The notes beneath the pieces are model-generated. The model did not search any database. It was not told the origin of the DNA and worked only from the letters and a program-made list of their open reading frames with translations. Both the position numbers and the translations under genes were made by a program. Shown here one piece after another: positions 23,818-31,212 of a stretch of 39,806 bases of DNA. Source of the DNA: Patescibacteria group bacterium. Its GTDB lineage: Bacteria > Patescibacteriota > Minisyncoccia > Phycocordibacterales > Phycocordibacteraceae. The stretch spans positions 27,374 through 67,179 of the forward strand of contig JACDGK010000005.1 in NCBI GenBank assembly GCA_013815345.1, given 5' to 3'. How positions within the stretch are numbered: the stretch's first letter is position 1; each line of letters begins with the position of its first letter.

Positions 23818-25137
23818 ATGAATTCACTCAAAAAACTCAGTCCATTTCAGATCATCATCATTGTCGTTTTTGTACTGCTTGCATTCGGAGGGCTCTACCT
23901 TTTCGCTAACTTTACCGGCAACAACGCGGCGAACAAAATCGGGGCGGTGGTCATTTGGGGAACACTTCCTGAGACCGTCATGACCCAAGAATTAGGCACC
24001 CTTTCTAACGTTGATAATTCATATACCAAGGTGACGTACGTTCAGATCCCAGCGGCAAGTTTCGATGCTGACCTTGCTAATGCGATCGCTTCAGGAAATA
24101 GTCCCGATCTCATTCTTATTTCGCAAGAACAGCTTTTGACTGAAGAGAACAAATTAAGCATTATTCCTTTTTCTTCAATCTCGCAGCGCTCATTTATAGA
24201 TACCTATCTTCCCGAGAACGAAATGTACCTGACCGCGAATGGTACATACGGTATTCCCTTTGTGCTCGATCCACTCGTGCTGTATTACAACAAAACCATT
24301 CTTGCGTCGGCCGGGGTACCGCTTCCGCCGACAACGTGGGAGAAGGTGACGGGACTTACACCTCCTTTGACTCGACTTAATCCGGACCAATCGATTGCCC
24401 AAAGTACGGTTTCCTTCGGTCTCTATAATAATGTCGAGAATGCCCGCGCAATACTTTCACTCTTGCTTTTGCAGTCGGGAAGTACGATCACCGAGACGAG
24501 CTCCATCGGCGTGCGCTCGACGCTTGCTCGCGATGATCAAAATGCAAGCGGAGCCTCCTCTGCTACCTCAGCGCTTAATTTCTATACCCAGTTTGCCGAT
24601 CCGTCGCGTACCGTCTATTCATGGAATGCAAATTTTGGCAGTGCACTCCAAACATTTATTGCCGGAAATCTCGCTTTCTACCTCGGCTACGCATCCCAAG
24701 AAGCTTCGCTTAAAGCCCAGAATCCAAATCTTAATTTTGATATGGCGCAGATTCCCCAGCCACAAACAGCTTCGAGTGCCACTGATTATGGGCTTGCGTA
24801 CGCCTTCGCAATTCCGAAAGCCTCCAAGAACCCTTCGGGATCTTTTGCTACCGCGCTCGCGCTCGGAGGGAATAGCGTTCTTCCGGCAGCAGCGCACGCG
24901 CTCTCGATGGCACCTTCCCAACGTGCGCTACTCACTGTTTCTCCCACCGATACATTTGAACCCATCTATTACCCCGAAGCACTCGTAGCCAGAGGATGGC
25001 TATCCCCAGCGCCCGCGACAACGGATGCCATCTTCTCCGCTATGATTAGCAACATAACCAGCGGACGATACCAAACGCATGAAGCGATTCCGGTCGCTGA
25101 CCAAGCCCTCAACGCTGCACTTCCTTCTTCTCCATGA
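23818..25137 (+). CDS. Membrane-anchored extracellular solute-binding protein (family 1 type)
   Basis: ABC-transporter-type substrate-binding fold. An N-terminal hydrophobic segment (about 11-33) anchors or exports the protein; I see no lipobox cysteine. Mature-part motifs such as VVIWGTLPE, ANAIASGNSPDLILI and YGIPFVLDPLVLYYNKTIL match the sugar-binding family 1 pattern, including the usual Y-N-K. No permease or ATPase gene follows. Its stop overlaps the first pilin-like gene by ATGA, so it heads a five-gene pilin-type cluster. It may act as a surface sensor or adhesin instead of a transport component. The ligand is unknown. Confidence 0.87.
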   Translation: MNSLKKLSPFQIIIIVVFVLLAFGGLYLFANFTGNNAANKIGAVVIWGTLPETVMTQELGTLSNVDNSYTKVTYVQIPAASFDADLANAIASGNSPDLILISQEQLLTEENKLSIIPFSSISQRSFIDTYLPENEMYLTANGTYGIPFVLDPLVLYYNKTILASAGVPLPPTTWEKVTGLTPPLTRLNPDQSIAQSTVSFGLYNNVENARAILSLLLLQSGSTITETSSIGVRSTLARDDQNASGASSATSALNFYTQFADPSRTVYSWNANFGSALQTFIAGNLAFYLGYASQEASLKAQNPNLNFDMAQIPQPQTASSATDYGLAYAFAIPKASKNPSGSFATALALGGNSVLPAAAHALSMAPSQRALLTVSPTDTFEPIYYPEALVARGWLSPAPATTDAIFSAMISNITSGRYQTHEAIPVADQALNAALPSSP

Positions 25138-25655
25138 TTCTCACCCGAAAGATTCTATCGATGTTTTTCATTCTATTTCTCTTTCTATCGATTGCGCCGG
25201 TTGCTCATGCAGGAAACATCCCCGTCGGAAGCGCCTGTCCTTCCGGTAGTAGTCTTGACTGCGAAGGAACGAGTCTCTGCGTAAATAACATTTGCCAACA
25301 CGCCAGTGATGTTACGAATGGAACCTATGGCTTTCCACAAACCACCAACCCAGGTGGTGTGCCGCAAGTTACGAATCCTGGAACTCCAGGTACATCCGCA
25401 CTAAATAATCCTCTTAACTCCTCAACTCTTACCGACCTTCTTAATAAAGTACTGACGTATGTGGTACAGCTCGGAGCTATATTTCTTACGATTATGCTCG
25501 TATATGTCGGGTTCCTTTTTGTGTCAGCGCGCGGAAATGAAGAAGGAATCAAAAAAGCTCGTTCCGCGCTTCTCTGGACCGTCGTCGGAGGACTTTTGCT
25601 GCTTGGAGCGAAAGCTCTGAGTGATGTGATTACCGCTACCGTGCAAGGTCTATGA
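25134..25655 (+). CDS. VirB2/TrbC-like pilin protein 1, with cysteine-containing N-domain
   Basis: A signal peptide (about 1-26, ending AHA) is followed by a short ectodomain with four cysteines (ACPSG, LDCEG, LCVNN, ICQH) that could form two disulfides. A Pro/Thr/Asn-rich linker comes next. Two transmembrane helices (about 108-133 and 145-170) bracket a cytoplasmic loop ARGNEEGIKKARSALLW. That helix-loop-helix matches T4SS pilin-type proteins (VirB2/TrbC). The start overlaps the solute-binding gene and the stop overlaps pilin 2, both by ATGA. It is the only one of the five with the cysteine domain. Confidence 0.78.
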   Translation: MILTRKILSMFFILFLFLSIAPVAHAGNIPVGSACPSGSSLDCEGTSLCVNNICQHASDVTNGTYGFPQTTNPGGVPQVTNPGTPGTSALNNPLNSSTLTDLLNKVLTYVVQLGAIFLTIMLVYVGFLFVSARGNEEGIKKARSALLWTVVGGLLLLGAKALSDVITATVQGL

Positions 25656-26008
25656 AAACATCGAAACGTTTTACCTCTCGTTCCACAATTGCCACGATAT
25701 TCTTCGTTCTTAGTCCTTTTCTTGTTCACGCACAAACTCCTCCCGCCACCGGTATAACGTTTGCGGCATTGGTTGGTAAGTTGGTTACTCTCGTAAATAC
25801 TTCGGTTCTCCCATTACTGTATGCGCTCGCGTTTGTATTTTTCCTCTTCGGTCTTGTACGTTTCTTTTTCATAGGAGGAGAGGAGGGACGGGAGAAAGGA
25901 AAACAGCTCATGCTATATGGGCTTATCGGACTTTTTGTCCTTTTTTCCGTATGGGGTATCGTCAATGTGCTCCTTACTGTTTTCGGTACACTTGGCACCA
26001 CTCACTAA
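25652..26008 (+). CDS. VirB2/TrbC-like pilin protein 2
   Basis: The signal peptide (about 1-27, ending VHA) is followed by the two-helix pilin core: LPLLYALAFVFFLFGLVRFFF, the loop GGEEGREKGKQL and a second helix ending SVWGIVNVL. At 118 residues it is the minimal form. It shares GxxxKxGKxLMLYGLIG and SVWGxxN with pilins 3 and 4, so these arose by duplication. It overlaps the preceding gene by 4 bp. VirB2-type proteins assemble conjugative or secretion pili; that function here is inferred from fold and gene array only. Confidence 0.8.
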   Translation: MKTSKRFTSRSTIATIFFVLSPFLVHAQTPPATGITFAALVGKLVTLVNTSVLPLLYALAFVFFLFGLVRFFFIGGEEGREKGKQLMLYGLIGLFVLFSVWGIVNVLLTVFGTLGTTH

Positions 26009-26062
26009 AATAAGCGTGTATAACTCCCTACATATCAATACTAAACTGTTACTCTTATATCT

Positions 26063-26629
26063 ATGAAAATAAAAACATCTTCCTTTCTTGCCGCAGGAGC
26101 CGTGTTTCTCTTTCCGCTTTTAGCCGCCGCACAAGTGGGTGGATACGGCGGATATCCTCCAAGCTCTGGTTCCGGGAGCACCTGTAAATTTACTGATCTC
26201 GCGAGTGCTTTCAGTTGTGGCCTTACTATACTCAATAGCTATGTCGTCCCGGTAATCTTTGCCGTTGCATTTGTCGTTTTCTTGATAGGCATCTATCGGT
26301 ATTTCATAGCCGGAGGCGGAAGTGACGAAAAAGTAAAAGAGGGAAGACAATTCCTGCTTTGGAGCATTATCGGTTTCGTCGTCATGTTCTCGGTGTGGGG
26401 CATTATCAATATCTTTGTAGGAACATTCGGATTCAATAATTCGACTCGACCCCCTATTCCTACTTTTAATAACACCACGTCGGGTTCGCAAACTACTACA
26501 GGGTTACCGATTGCACCGCCTGCTCCGAATGGTTCCTCTTACGGTGGCAGTACTCCTCCACCAAGCACTCCACCACCAGCGGCAGGAGTGAATGCTAACC
26601 CGTATGGCAGTGGCGCGGCTCGTTATTAA
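26063..26629 (+). CDS. VirB2/TrbC-like pilin protein 3, with Pro/Gly-rich C-terminal tail
   Basis: The signal peptide (about 1-24) precedes a short glycine-rich stretch and two cysteines (TCKF, FSCG). The pilin core follows: VVPVIFAVAFVVFLIGIYRYF, loop GGGSDEKVKEGRQ and SVWGIINIFVG. Unlike the others it has a low-complexity tail (about 135-188) rich in Pro, Gly, Ser, Thr and Asn, probably exposed. TACTCT lies 7 nt before the ATG, so it may start its own leaderless transcript despite lying inside the array. The tail could be a surface-exposed or adhesive extension. Confidence 0.78.
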   Translation: MKIKTSSFLAAGAVFLFPLLAAAQVGGYGGYPPSSGSGSTCKFTDLASAFSCGLTILNSYVVPVIFAVAFVVFLIGIYRYFIAGGGSDEKVKEGRQFLLWSIIGFVVMFSVWGIINIFVGTFGFNNSTRPPIPTFNNTTSGSQTTTGLPIAPPAPNGSSYGGSTPPPSTPPPAAGVNANPYGSGAARY

Positions 26630-26667
26630 AGGGCGAATTCTTTTCCCCATGCCAACTCGTATCCTCA

Positions 26668-26725
26668 TTGACGCATGTTCTATAACGTCTATGCTTAGCT
26701 AGGTAACACAGCGTTACGCTATAAT
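26668..26725 (+). promoter_or_regulatory. Promoter region of pilin gene 4
   Basis: TTGACG-16-TATGCT (26668-26695) is followed by a GTAAC/GTTAC hairpin and a second box, TATAAT (26720-26725), 8 nt before the ATG at 26734. Two start points are possible. Confidence 0.55.
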
Positions 26726-26733
26726 CACTCTCT

Positions 26734-27090
26734 ATGATGAAAAAACTTGCCTACATCGGCACCTCGTTCGCACTTCCGTTTTTTGCTCTCGCTCAAACAA
26801 CCGTAAATAGTGCCCAAAGTTTGGGTGCGTTTATTATCACGTTCATCAACACGGTGGCGGTCCCCGTCATCTTTGCCATCGCTTTCATCGTATTCGTCTT
26901 CGGTGTCTTCCAGTATTTCATTTTTGGACGCGGAAATGAAGAAGCCGCAAAACAAGGCCGTAGTCTCATGCTGTACGGACTCATAGGATTCTTTCTTATG
27001 GTCTCTGTATGGGGACTCGTGAACATTCTTGTTGGTTCTATTGGCCTTGATCGTAACGTGCCTACCTATCCCCACGCTCCTACCCGATAA
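26734..27090 (+). CDS. VirB2/TrbC-like pilin protein 4
   Basis: The signal peptide (about 1-21, ending ALA) is followed by TTVNSAQSLG and the two-helix core: VPVIFAIAFIVFVFGVFQYF, loop GRGNEEAAKQGRSLMLYGLIG and SVWGLVNILVG. At 118 residues it is very close in shape to pilin 2 and shares its YGLIGFF-SVWG pattern. It has its own promoter with a TATAAT box 8 nt before the ATG. An ATGATG doublet leaves a one-codon uncertainty in the start. A hairpin (27148-27177) separates it from pilin 5. Confidence 0.8.
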   Translation: MMKKLAYIGTSFALPFFALAQTTVNSAQSLGAFIITFINTVAVPVIFAIAFIVFVFGVFQYFIFGRGNEEAAKQGRSLMLYGLIGFFLMVSVWGLVNILVGSIGLDRNVPTYPHAPTR

Positions 27091-27147
27091 GCTTCAGTAA
27101 GTGTCGATAAGTGCAAGTAAATAACGGCGGCCCGCTTTTCTCCACGC

Positions 27148-27177
27148 CAGAAACCCGCACTTCAGTGCGGGTTTCTG
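27148..27177 (+). terminator. Hairpin between pilin genes 4 and 5
   Basis: CAGAAACCCGCAC and GTGCGGGTTTCTG form a perfect 13-bp stem with loop TTCA. Only a weak T-run follows, so it may be a terminator or an mRNA end stabiliser. Confidence 0.65.
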
Positions 27178-27178
27178 C

Positions 27179-27184
27179 TATTAT
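27179..27184 (+). promoter_or_regulatory. -10 box of pilin gene 5
   Basis: TATTAT followed by exactly 6 nt and the ATG, predicting a leaderless mRNA. The box begins 1 nt after the hairpin stem. Confidence 0.6.
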
Positions 27185-27190
27185 AAATCT

Positions 27191-27469
27191 ATGTATCCTC
27201 CCAGTACGAGCACGAATGCGCCGCTCAACGATTTTATTACCAAGGCCGAAACACAAATACTCACTCCTCTCATCACGCTTCTTGCGCTTGCAGCATTTGT
27301 GATTTTTATTTGGGGAGTGATTACCTACATCCGCAACGCTGATAATGACGAGAAGCGCAAAGAGGGAACTCGACATATGCTCTGGGGCGTTATCGGTTTG
27401 ACCATTATTTTCGGCGCAAGTGCTATCGTGACAATTATAGGAAATACCGCAAACTCGCTTTTTAAGTAA
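27191..27469 (+). CDS. VirB2/TrbC-like pilin protein 5, no signal peptide
   Basis: The 92-residue product has the same two-helix plan: LTPLITLLALAAFVIFIWGVITYI, charged loop NADNDEKRKEGTRHMLWGVIG and a second helix. It has no cleavable signal peptide, and the SVWG signature is replaced by GASAI. The N-terminus is short and polar (MYPPSTSTNAPLND). It is the most diverged of the five and may be inserted with a different N-terminus or act as a membrane subunit instead of a pilus subunit. Its own -10 box gives a leaderless transcript. Confidence 0.78.
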   Translation: MYPPSTSTNAPLNDFITKAETQILTPLITLLALAAFVIFIWGVITYIRNADNDEKRKEGTRHMLWGVIGLTIIFGASAIVTIIGNTANSLFK

Positions 27470-27496
27470 AGTGAGAAGAGTTCAGGAAAAAGAAAA

Positions 27497-27526
27497 GGCG
27501 CGGTACTCCCGAAGGAATACCGCGCC
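27497..27526 (-). terminator. Terminator shared by pilin gene 5 and the SPFH operon
   Basis: GGCGCGGTA...TACCGCGCC forms a long GC-rich stem. On the minus strand it is followed by TTTTCTTTTT, so it primarily ends the minus-strand operon. Confidence 0.85.
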
Positions 27527-27552
27527 ATTGTTGTTGCCCTTGACGTACTGTC

Positions 27553-28311
27553 TTAGGCAGTCTTTGCGGGAGCGAAGCGGTAGATGACCGGTCCGTCATC
27601 TCCCTCCGTCCGTAGGAACTGGGCTGCGTCGCCGCCCTCTGTGGAATGACAGATGTCATCCTTTGGATCAGTTGGCCACTCCGTTGAAAGGGTGCCGATC
27701 TTGTGGCACCTCATCATGAATTGGCCACCCTCCTGAGTTTTCAAAGTCATTAGGGTATAGCCCGGAGGAATTTTGATGGTCTCTGACCACTTTTGTTCCC
27801 TATAGCCTTTCGCCTTATCTTCCGCGAATGCAAGGACTGTTTGCCAGTCCTCCGAGACGATAGTCGCCGCCGGTGGTATTGGCGGCTGAACCGTCTTGGC
27901 CGGTGAGGCCTGAATAGTCTCCGGCGATTGGGGAGTCTGCGAGACCCTGCCAAAAGCATGGGATCCGTATTCCGCCACCATCGCGCTGTGCCAAAAGCCT
28001 ACGACGATTTTTACAACGACGAGAAGCACCACGAGACAGACCGCAGCCAGAATTAACGAACCGACAACGGAAAGAACTTTTTTGCCGCTGGCGTTCGCGC
28101 CACTGAGCAAGCCCTTAGATGAACTCGCCTTTGGTGCGGGCGACGTCACCGGTTGAGGGTTATTCGTTTGAGCCGCGGGTGTGGATCCCCGTCTCGCACG
28201 ATTGGCGCGAGAATGTGACCAGAGAATCGCCAGTGCACCCGCAACAATCGCGAGCAACACAATGAGGATTCCGAGCACGCCCCATGCCACGGCGTTGGCT
28301 AATGATTCCAT
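27553..28311 (-). CDS. Membrane protein of unknown function, partner of the SPFH gene
   Basis: I do not recognise this protein. It has two predicted transmembrane segments (about 8-31 and 78-108). A Pro/Ser/Thr/Ala-rich linker lies between them, and a second proline-rich linker precedes a C-terminal soluble domain of about 100 residues (SEDWQTVLAFAEDKAKGY onward). Its ATG overlaps the stop of the SPFH gene as TAATG, so translation is coupled. The sequence is GC-rich relative to its neighbours. SPFH proteins often pair with a small membrane partner such as an NfeD-type protein; this one has no visible NfeD OB-fold and is better left unassigned. Confidence 0.72.
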   Translation of the reverse strand: MESLANAVAWGVLGILIVLLAIVAGALAILWSHSRANRARRGSTPAAQTNNPQPVTSPAPKASSSKGLLSGANASGKKVLSVVGSLILAAVCLVVLLVVVKIVVGFWHSAMVAEYGSHAFGRVSQTPQSPETIQASPAKTVQPPIPPAATIVSEDWQTVLAFAEDKAKGYREQKWSETIKIPPGYTLMTLKTQEGGQFMMRCHKIGTLSTEWPTDPKDDICHSTEGGDAAQFLRTEGDDGPVIYRFAPAKTA

Positions 28312-29495
28312 TACTTGTCCTCCAGTAGCTTCTTGAACGCTTCCGGCGTCGTGATGCCGAGAGAATTGAGAAGTGGCGCAAGGCCGGTTTGAGAGATAAG
28401 CGGGTTGTTAGCCCAGATAATCGTTTTGCCTTCTCCGTTGGCTTGCATGGCGTCGAGTTGAGCGAGTAGTGCTCCCGTCTCGCCATGAGCTTCCATCACT
28501 TTCAGTCGAGCAGCGAGCGATTTCGCCTCAGCCTTGCCTTTTTTAAGAATGACATAGGCGTCAGCTTTACCGCGGTTTTGCGTGGCCAGCGCTTCTTGCT
28601 CGGACGTATACCTGTCCAAGGTCGTCCGCTCATGCTCAGCCGCGGCAGCGCCGGTCAGATCCACGTCAAGCAGATCCGCCGTTCGAATGGATGTGCCATA
28701 TCGTTCGGCAAGTCCGCTCGAAACGCCTTCGCCGTCATCTGGGAGTTTTCCCGTAAGTTGGATGATCGGCGTGGAAAAGTTCCGCGTTACGTCTGGATGA
28801 TCACCCGGAGATCCTGACGTCGCGCCAAGTTCCGAATTGATCATGGAAAACGTGCGAGAACCGATGAAGTCCCGCCCCCGACGATCGGACCCGGCAGTCA
28901 CCTGCTTGAGCCAATCTTCGGTCTTGAAGAGTGCGCGGTATGGATTGTTCGTCCAGGTGGTAAGCAGATAGGTGACGTCGACCGGTAGAGGGTCGATGGT
29001 CTTTATGCTTCTCATCTGGATGGCATATGGAAAATCCTTAACGTAGATGAAGTTTGTGCGCTCCTTACGTGACTTCACGCACTCATCTCCCGCCGAATTA
29101 ACGCTGAACTCCTTCCATTCGAACGGATACGTGTAGACCGTTCGAAGATTCGGAATTCCAACCCAATGAAGGCCGAGCCACCGAACCAGAGGATGGCGAT
29201 CATCGTAGTGCTCCGCGGACTCAGTGTCGGGCAGCACCTCCCAATCGGGTTTACGGGGATCGTGCAGCCGCTTCTTTCGCGGGTCGTTGAGATGATAGTT
29301 TTTGAACGCCATCACGAAGTGGTCGAAGTCCTCGCCCCGCATGATAGCTTTCGCGGTGCCTTCTTGAACCGTGGTGAACAAAATATCACCGTCGGCAAGT
29401 TCACGCAAAATGAAAGGAAGACCCAAGCCAAGGGCGATGAGACCTCCTAGCACAAACGCGAAAAGCGTGAGCAGTAGCGGATAGTTGTGAGCCAT
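28311..29495 (-). CDS. SPFH/band-7-like membrane protein
   Basis: An N-terminal transmembrane segment (about 8-28) precedes a beta-rich region, where DILFTTVQEGTAKAIMRGEDF matches the opening of band-7 domains (the segment facing the membrane). A helical region rich in Ala, Glu and Lys follows (about 270-345, HERTTLDRYTSEQEALATQNR), as in stomatin and prohibitin families, and the end resembles their C-terminal assembly helix. The insert at 75-160 is longer than usual, so this is a diverged member. The ATG has a strong AAAGGAGA SD and a TTGACA-16-TATACT promoter. Family assignment is moderate. A canonical slipin is encoded separately at 38152. Confidence 0.7.
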   Translation of the reverse strand: MAHNYPLLLTLFAFVLGGLIALGLGLPFILRELADGDILFTTVQEGTAKAIMRGEDFDHFVMAFKNYHLNDPRKKRLHDPRKPDWEVLPDTESAEHYDDRHPLVRWLGLHWVGIPNLRTVYTYPFEWKEFSVNSAGDECVKSRKERTNFIYVKDFPYAIQMRSIKTIDPLPVDVTYLLTTWTNNPYRALFKTEDWLKQVTAGSDRRGRDFIGSRTFSMINSELGATSGSPGDHPDVTRNFSTPIIQLTGKLPDDGEGVSSGLAERYGTSIRTADLLDVDLTGAAAAEHERTTLDRYTSEQEALATQNRGKADAYVILKKGKAEAKSLAARLKVMEAHGETGALLAQLDAMQANGEGKTIIWANNPLISQTGLAPLLNSLGITTPEAFKKLLEDK

Positions 29496-29537
29496 CTAAT
29501 TCTCCTTTGAATGGCAAAGATCAATTAAGCTGAATAT

Positions 29538-29565
29538 AGTATACTAAAACAATAGGTAATGTCAA
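29538..29565 (-). promoter_or_regulatory. Strong promoter of the SPFH operon
   Basis: TTGACA (29565-29560), 16-nt spacer, TATACT (29543-29538), near consensus. The leader of about 35 nt contains AAAGGAGA 8 nt before the ATG at 29495. Confidence 0.88.
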
Positions 29566-29612
29566 GCCTCTCTCTATTGCCAGAGTTCTTTATTTACTCG
29601 TTTATTTAAATG

Positions 29613-29694
29613 TGCCCAGGAGAGGACTTGAACCTCCACCCCCGAAGGGACCTGCTCCTAAGGCAAGCGTGTATACCAATTTCACCACCTGGGC
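29613..29694 (-). tRNA. tRNA-Leu(TAG)
   Basis: Acceptor GCCCAGG/CCTGGGC, anticodon loop CTTAGGA (TAG), class II variable arm TCCCTTCGGGGG and T-loop TTCAAGT. CCA is not encoded (CAT follows the discriminator). Confidence 0.94.
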
Positions 29695-29727
29695 GTCTCA
29701 CTACTGTATCGTGTTTTTTTAAATTTG

Positions 29728-29800
29728 TCCGCCTGCCTGGATTCGAACCAGGGACCATCTCCTTAAGAGGGAGTTGCTCTACCAACTGAGCTACAGGCGG
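29728..29800 (-). tRNA. tRNA-Lys(CTT)
   Basis: Acceptor CCGCCTG/CAGGCGG, anticodon loop CTCTTAA (CTT) and T-arm CCTGG-TTCGAAT-CCAGG. The outermost anticodon-stem pair is A-A. CCA is not encoded. Confidence 0.94.
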
Positions 29801-29811
29801 TGAGTGAGGTC

Positions 29812-29839
29812 AAACCATATAGTTCTTACTATATGGTTT
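29812..29839. terminator. Hairpin downstream of alr
   Basis: AAACCATATAGT and its exact complement are separated by TCTT (12-bp stem). It lies between alr and tRNA-Lys. On the minus strand no T-run follows, so readthrough into the tRNAs is plausible. A second hairpin (CCGC..GTATG-TAAT-CATAC..GCGG) lies at about 29853-29878. Confidence 0.55.
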
Positions 29840-29926
29840 TGCGCCGAGCGAGCCGCTGGTATGTAATCATACAGGCGGTAGCGACGACGTGAGGAAATCA
29901 TATAAGAAATGCTGGTACTTTTCAAT

Positions 29927-31075
29927 CTATTCCACGATACGTTTCAAGTGTTGAGGAATGTGCACGAGGATGACATACGGTGTGGTTCTAGAAAGTTCGG
30001 CCATCTTCTCCACGGAATTGATGTCAGAAGAGTTTCGACTGATGACGGTCACGACGTCGCCAGGGGCGACGTCGTGAACATGCGTCACCTCAATACTACT
30101 CATATTCATACTCACACGACCCGCAATGGCGCAGGACTGTCCTCGCACCTGCATCGCGCCCACATTCGAAAGTTGGCGATCAACACCTTCAAAATAGCCT
30201 GCGGGAACCGTCGCTATTTTTGAAGTTTGCGTCGCAGTATGGGTTGCGTTGTACCCAACTGATTCGCCACTTTGAATTTCACGTACTGAACTTATCAATG
30301 AGCGCATTTCAAGTACGGGCATAAGCGGCAAATCACCATGCAGAGACGTATCGAAACCATACAAGCCGATGCCAAGTCGGATAACATTGACGTTCATTTC
30401 CCCACTTAAGGGGATACCTTTAGTGGCCGGCATATGACGGTACTCAGTAGTGGGAAACGCATCGGCAACTCGTGGAAGAATTTTCTTCCACACAGCGATT
30501 TGTTTTTGGGTGAACGATTGATCAGAATTCTCTGCATCAGCAAAATGTGAACAAATTCCCACAACGCTCAAATGAGAATTTGATTTGATGAGCACAATTG
30601 CTTTCTCAAGATCTTGAGGAAGTATTCCTTGACGATGCATGCCGGTGTCGATTTTCAAATGGATTCGTATGGGCTTTGTAGCTATCCGCACCAAATCCTG
30701 AAGTTGGATAATATCTATGATGCCGTAGTCGACGCTTTGGAGACGATTGTTATTTATTTCCTCGGGACGGACGTATCCGATGATAAGGATGCGGGATTGA
30801 ATGCCCGCACGCCGGAGCGTGCGGGCTTCATAAAATGAATCAACGGCAAAAAATGCAATGTTCTCTTTATCGAGGAGCTCAGCAATAACGCAAAGTCCGT
30901 GACCGTACGCATTGCTTTTGAGTACGGGAGCAAAGGCGACGTCGGGGTATCGTTCCCGATACGTTCGTAGGTTATGCAGGAGATTGGCTCGGGAAATGCC
31001 GACCTCCACAATCGGACGATGCGTTTCGAATTTCCTGCGAATTTTTCTCGCGATACTGCGAATGGTTTTCTGCAT
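29927..31075 (-). CDS. alr: Alanine racemase, start codon overlapping a tRNA 3' end
   Basis: PLP enzyme that converts L-Ala to D-Ala for peptidoglycan. The PLP lysine is K53 in APVLKSNAYGHG, the catalytic tyrosine is in SVGYNATHTA, and HLKIDTGMHRQG and GRVSMNM are further blocks. The track start (31102, a GTG) lies inside tRNA-Leu. The first ATG, at 31075, uses the last A of the tRNA's CCA as its first base. No ATG, GTG or TTG lies between it and the start of the barrel domain (PIVEVGISRANL), so this start is close to forced. Expression and tRNA maturation may therefore be mutually exclusive per transcript. Confidence 0.93.
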   Translation of the reverse strand: MQKTIRSIARKIRRKFETHRPIVEVGISRANLLHNLRTYRERYPDVAFAPVLKSNAYGHGLCVIAELLDKENIAFFAVDSFYEARTLRRAGIQSRILIIGYVRPEEINNNRLQSVDYGIIDIIQLQDLVRIATKPIRIHLKIDTGMHRQGILPQDLEKAIVLIKSNSHLSVVGICSHFADAENSDQSFTQKQIAVWKKILPRVADAFPTTEYRHMPATKGIPLSGEMNVNVIRLGIGLYGFDTSLHGDLPLMPVLEMRSLISSVREIQSGESVGYNATHTATQTSKIATVPAGYFEGVDRQLSNVGAMQVRGQSCAIAGRVSMNMSSIEVTHVHDVAPGDVVTVISRNSSDINSVEKMAELSRTTPYVILVHIPQHLKRIVE

Positions 31076-31160
31076 GGTGTCGGGAGTGGGAGTCGAACCC
31101 ACACGGCATTTCTGCCAGGGGATTTTAAGTCCCCGCTGTCTACCATTCCATCATCCCGAC
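31075..31160 (-). tRNA. tRNA-Leu(TAA)
   Basis: Acceptor GTCGGGA/TCCCGAC, anticodon stem GGGGA/TCCCC around CTTAAAA (TAA), variable arm TGGCAGAAATGCCG, T-loop TTCGACT and an encoded CCA. The final A at 31075 is also the first base of the alr start codon. Confidence 0.95.
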
Positions 31161-31212
31161 TACTTTACTATTGTAGTCGTTTTTCTACCTATTTCGCAAT
31201 GGACATTTATTA

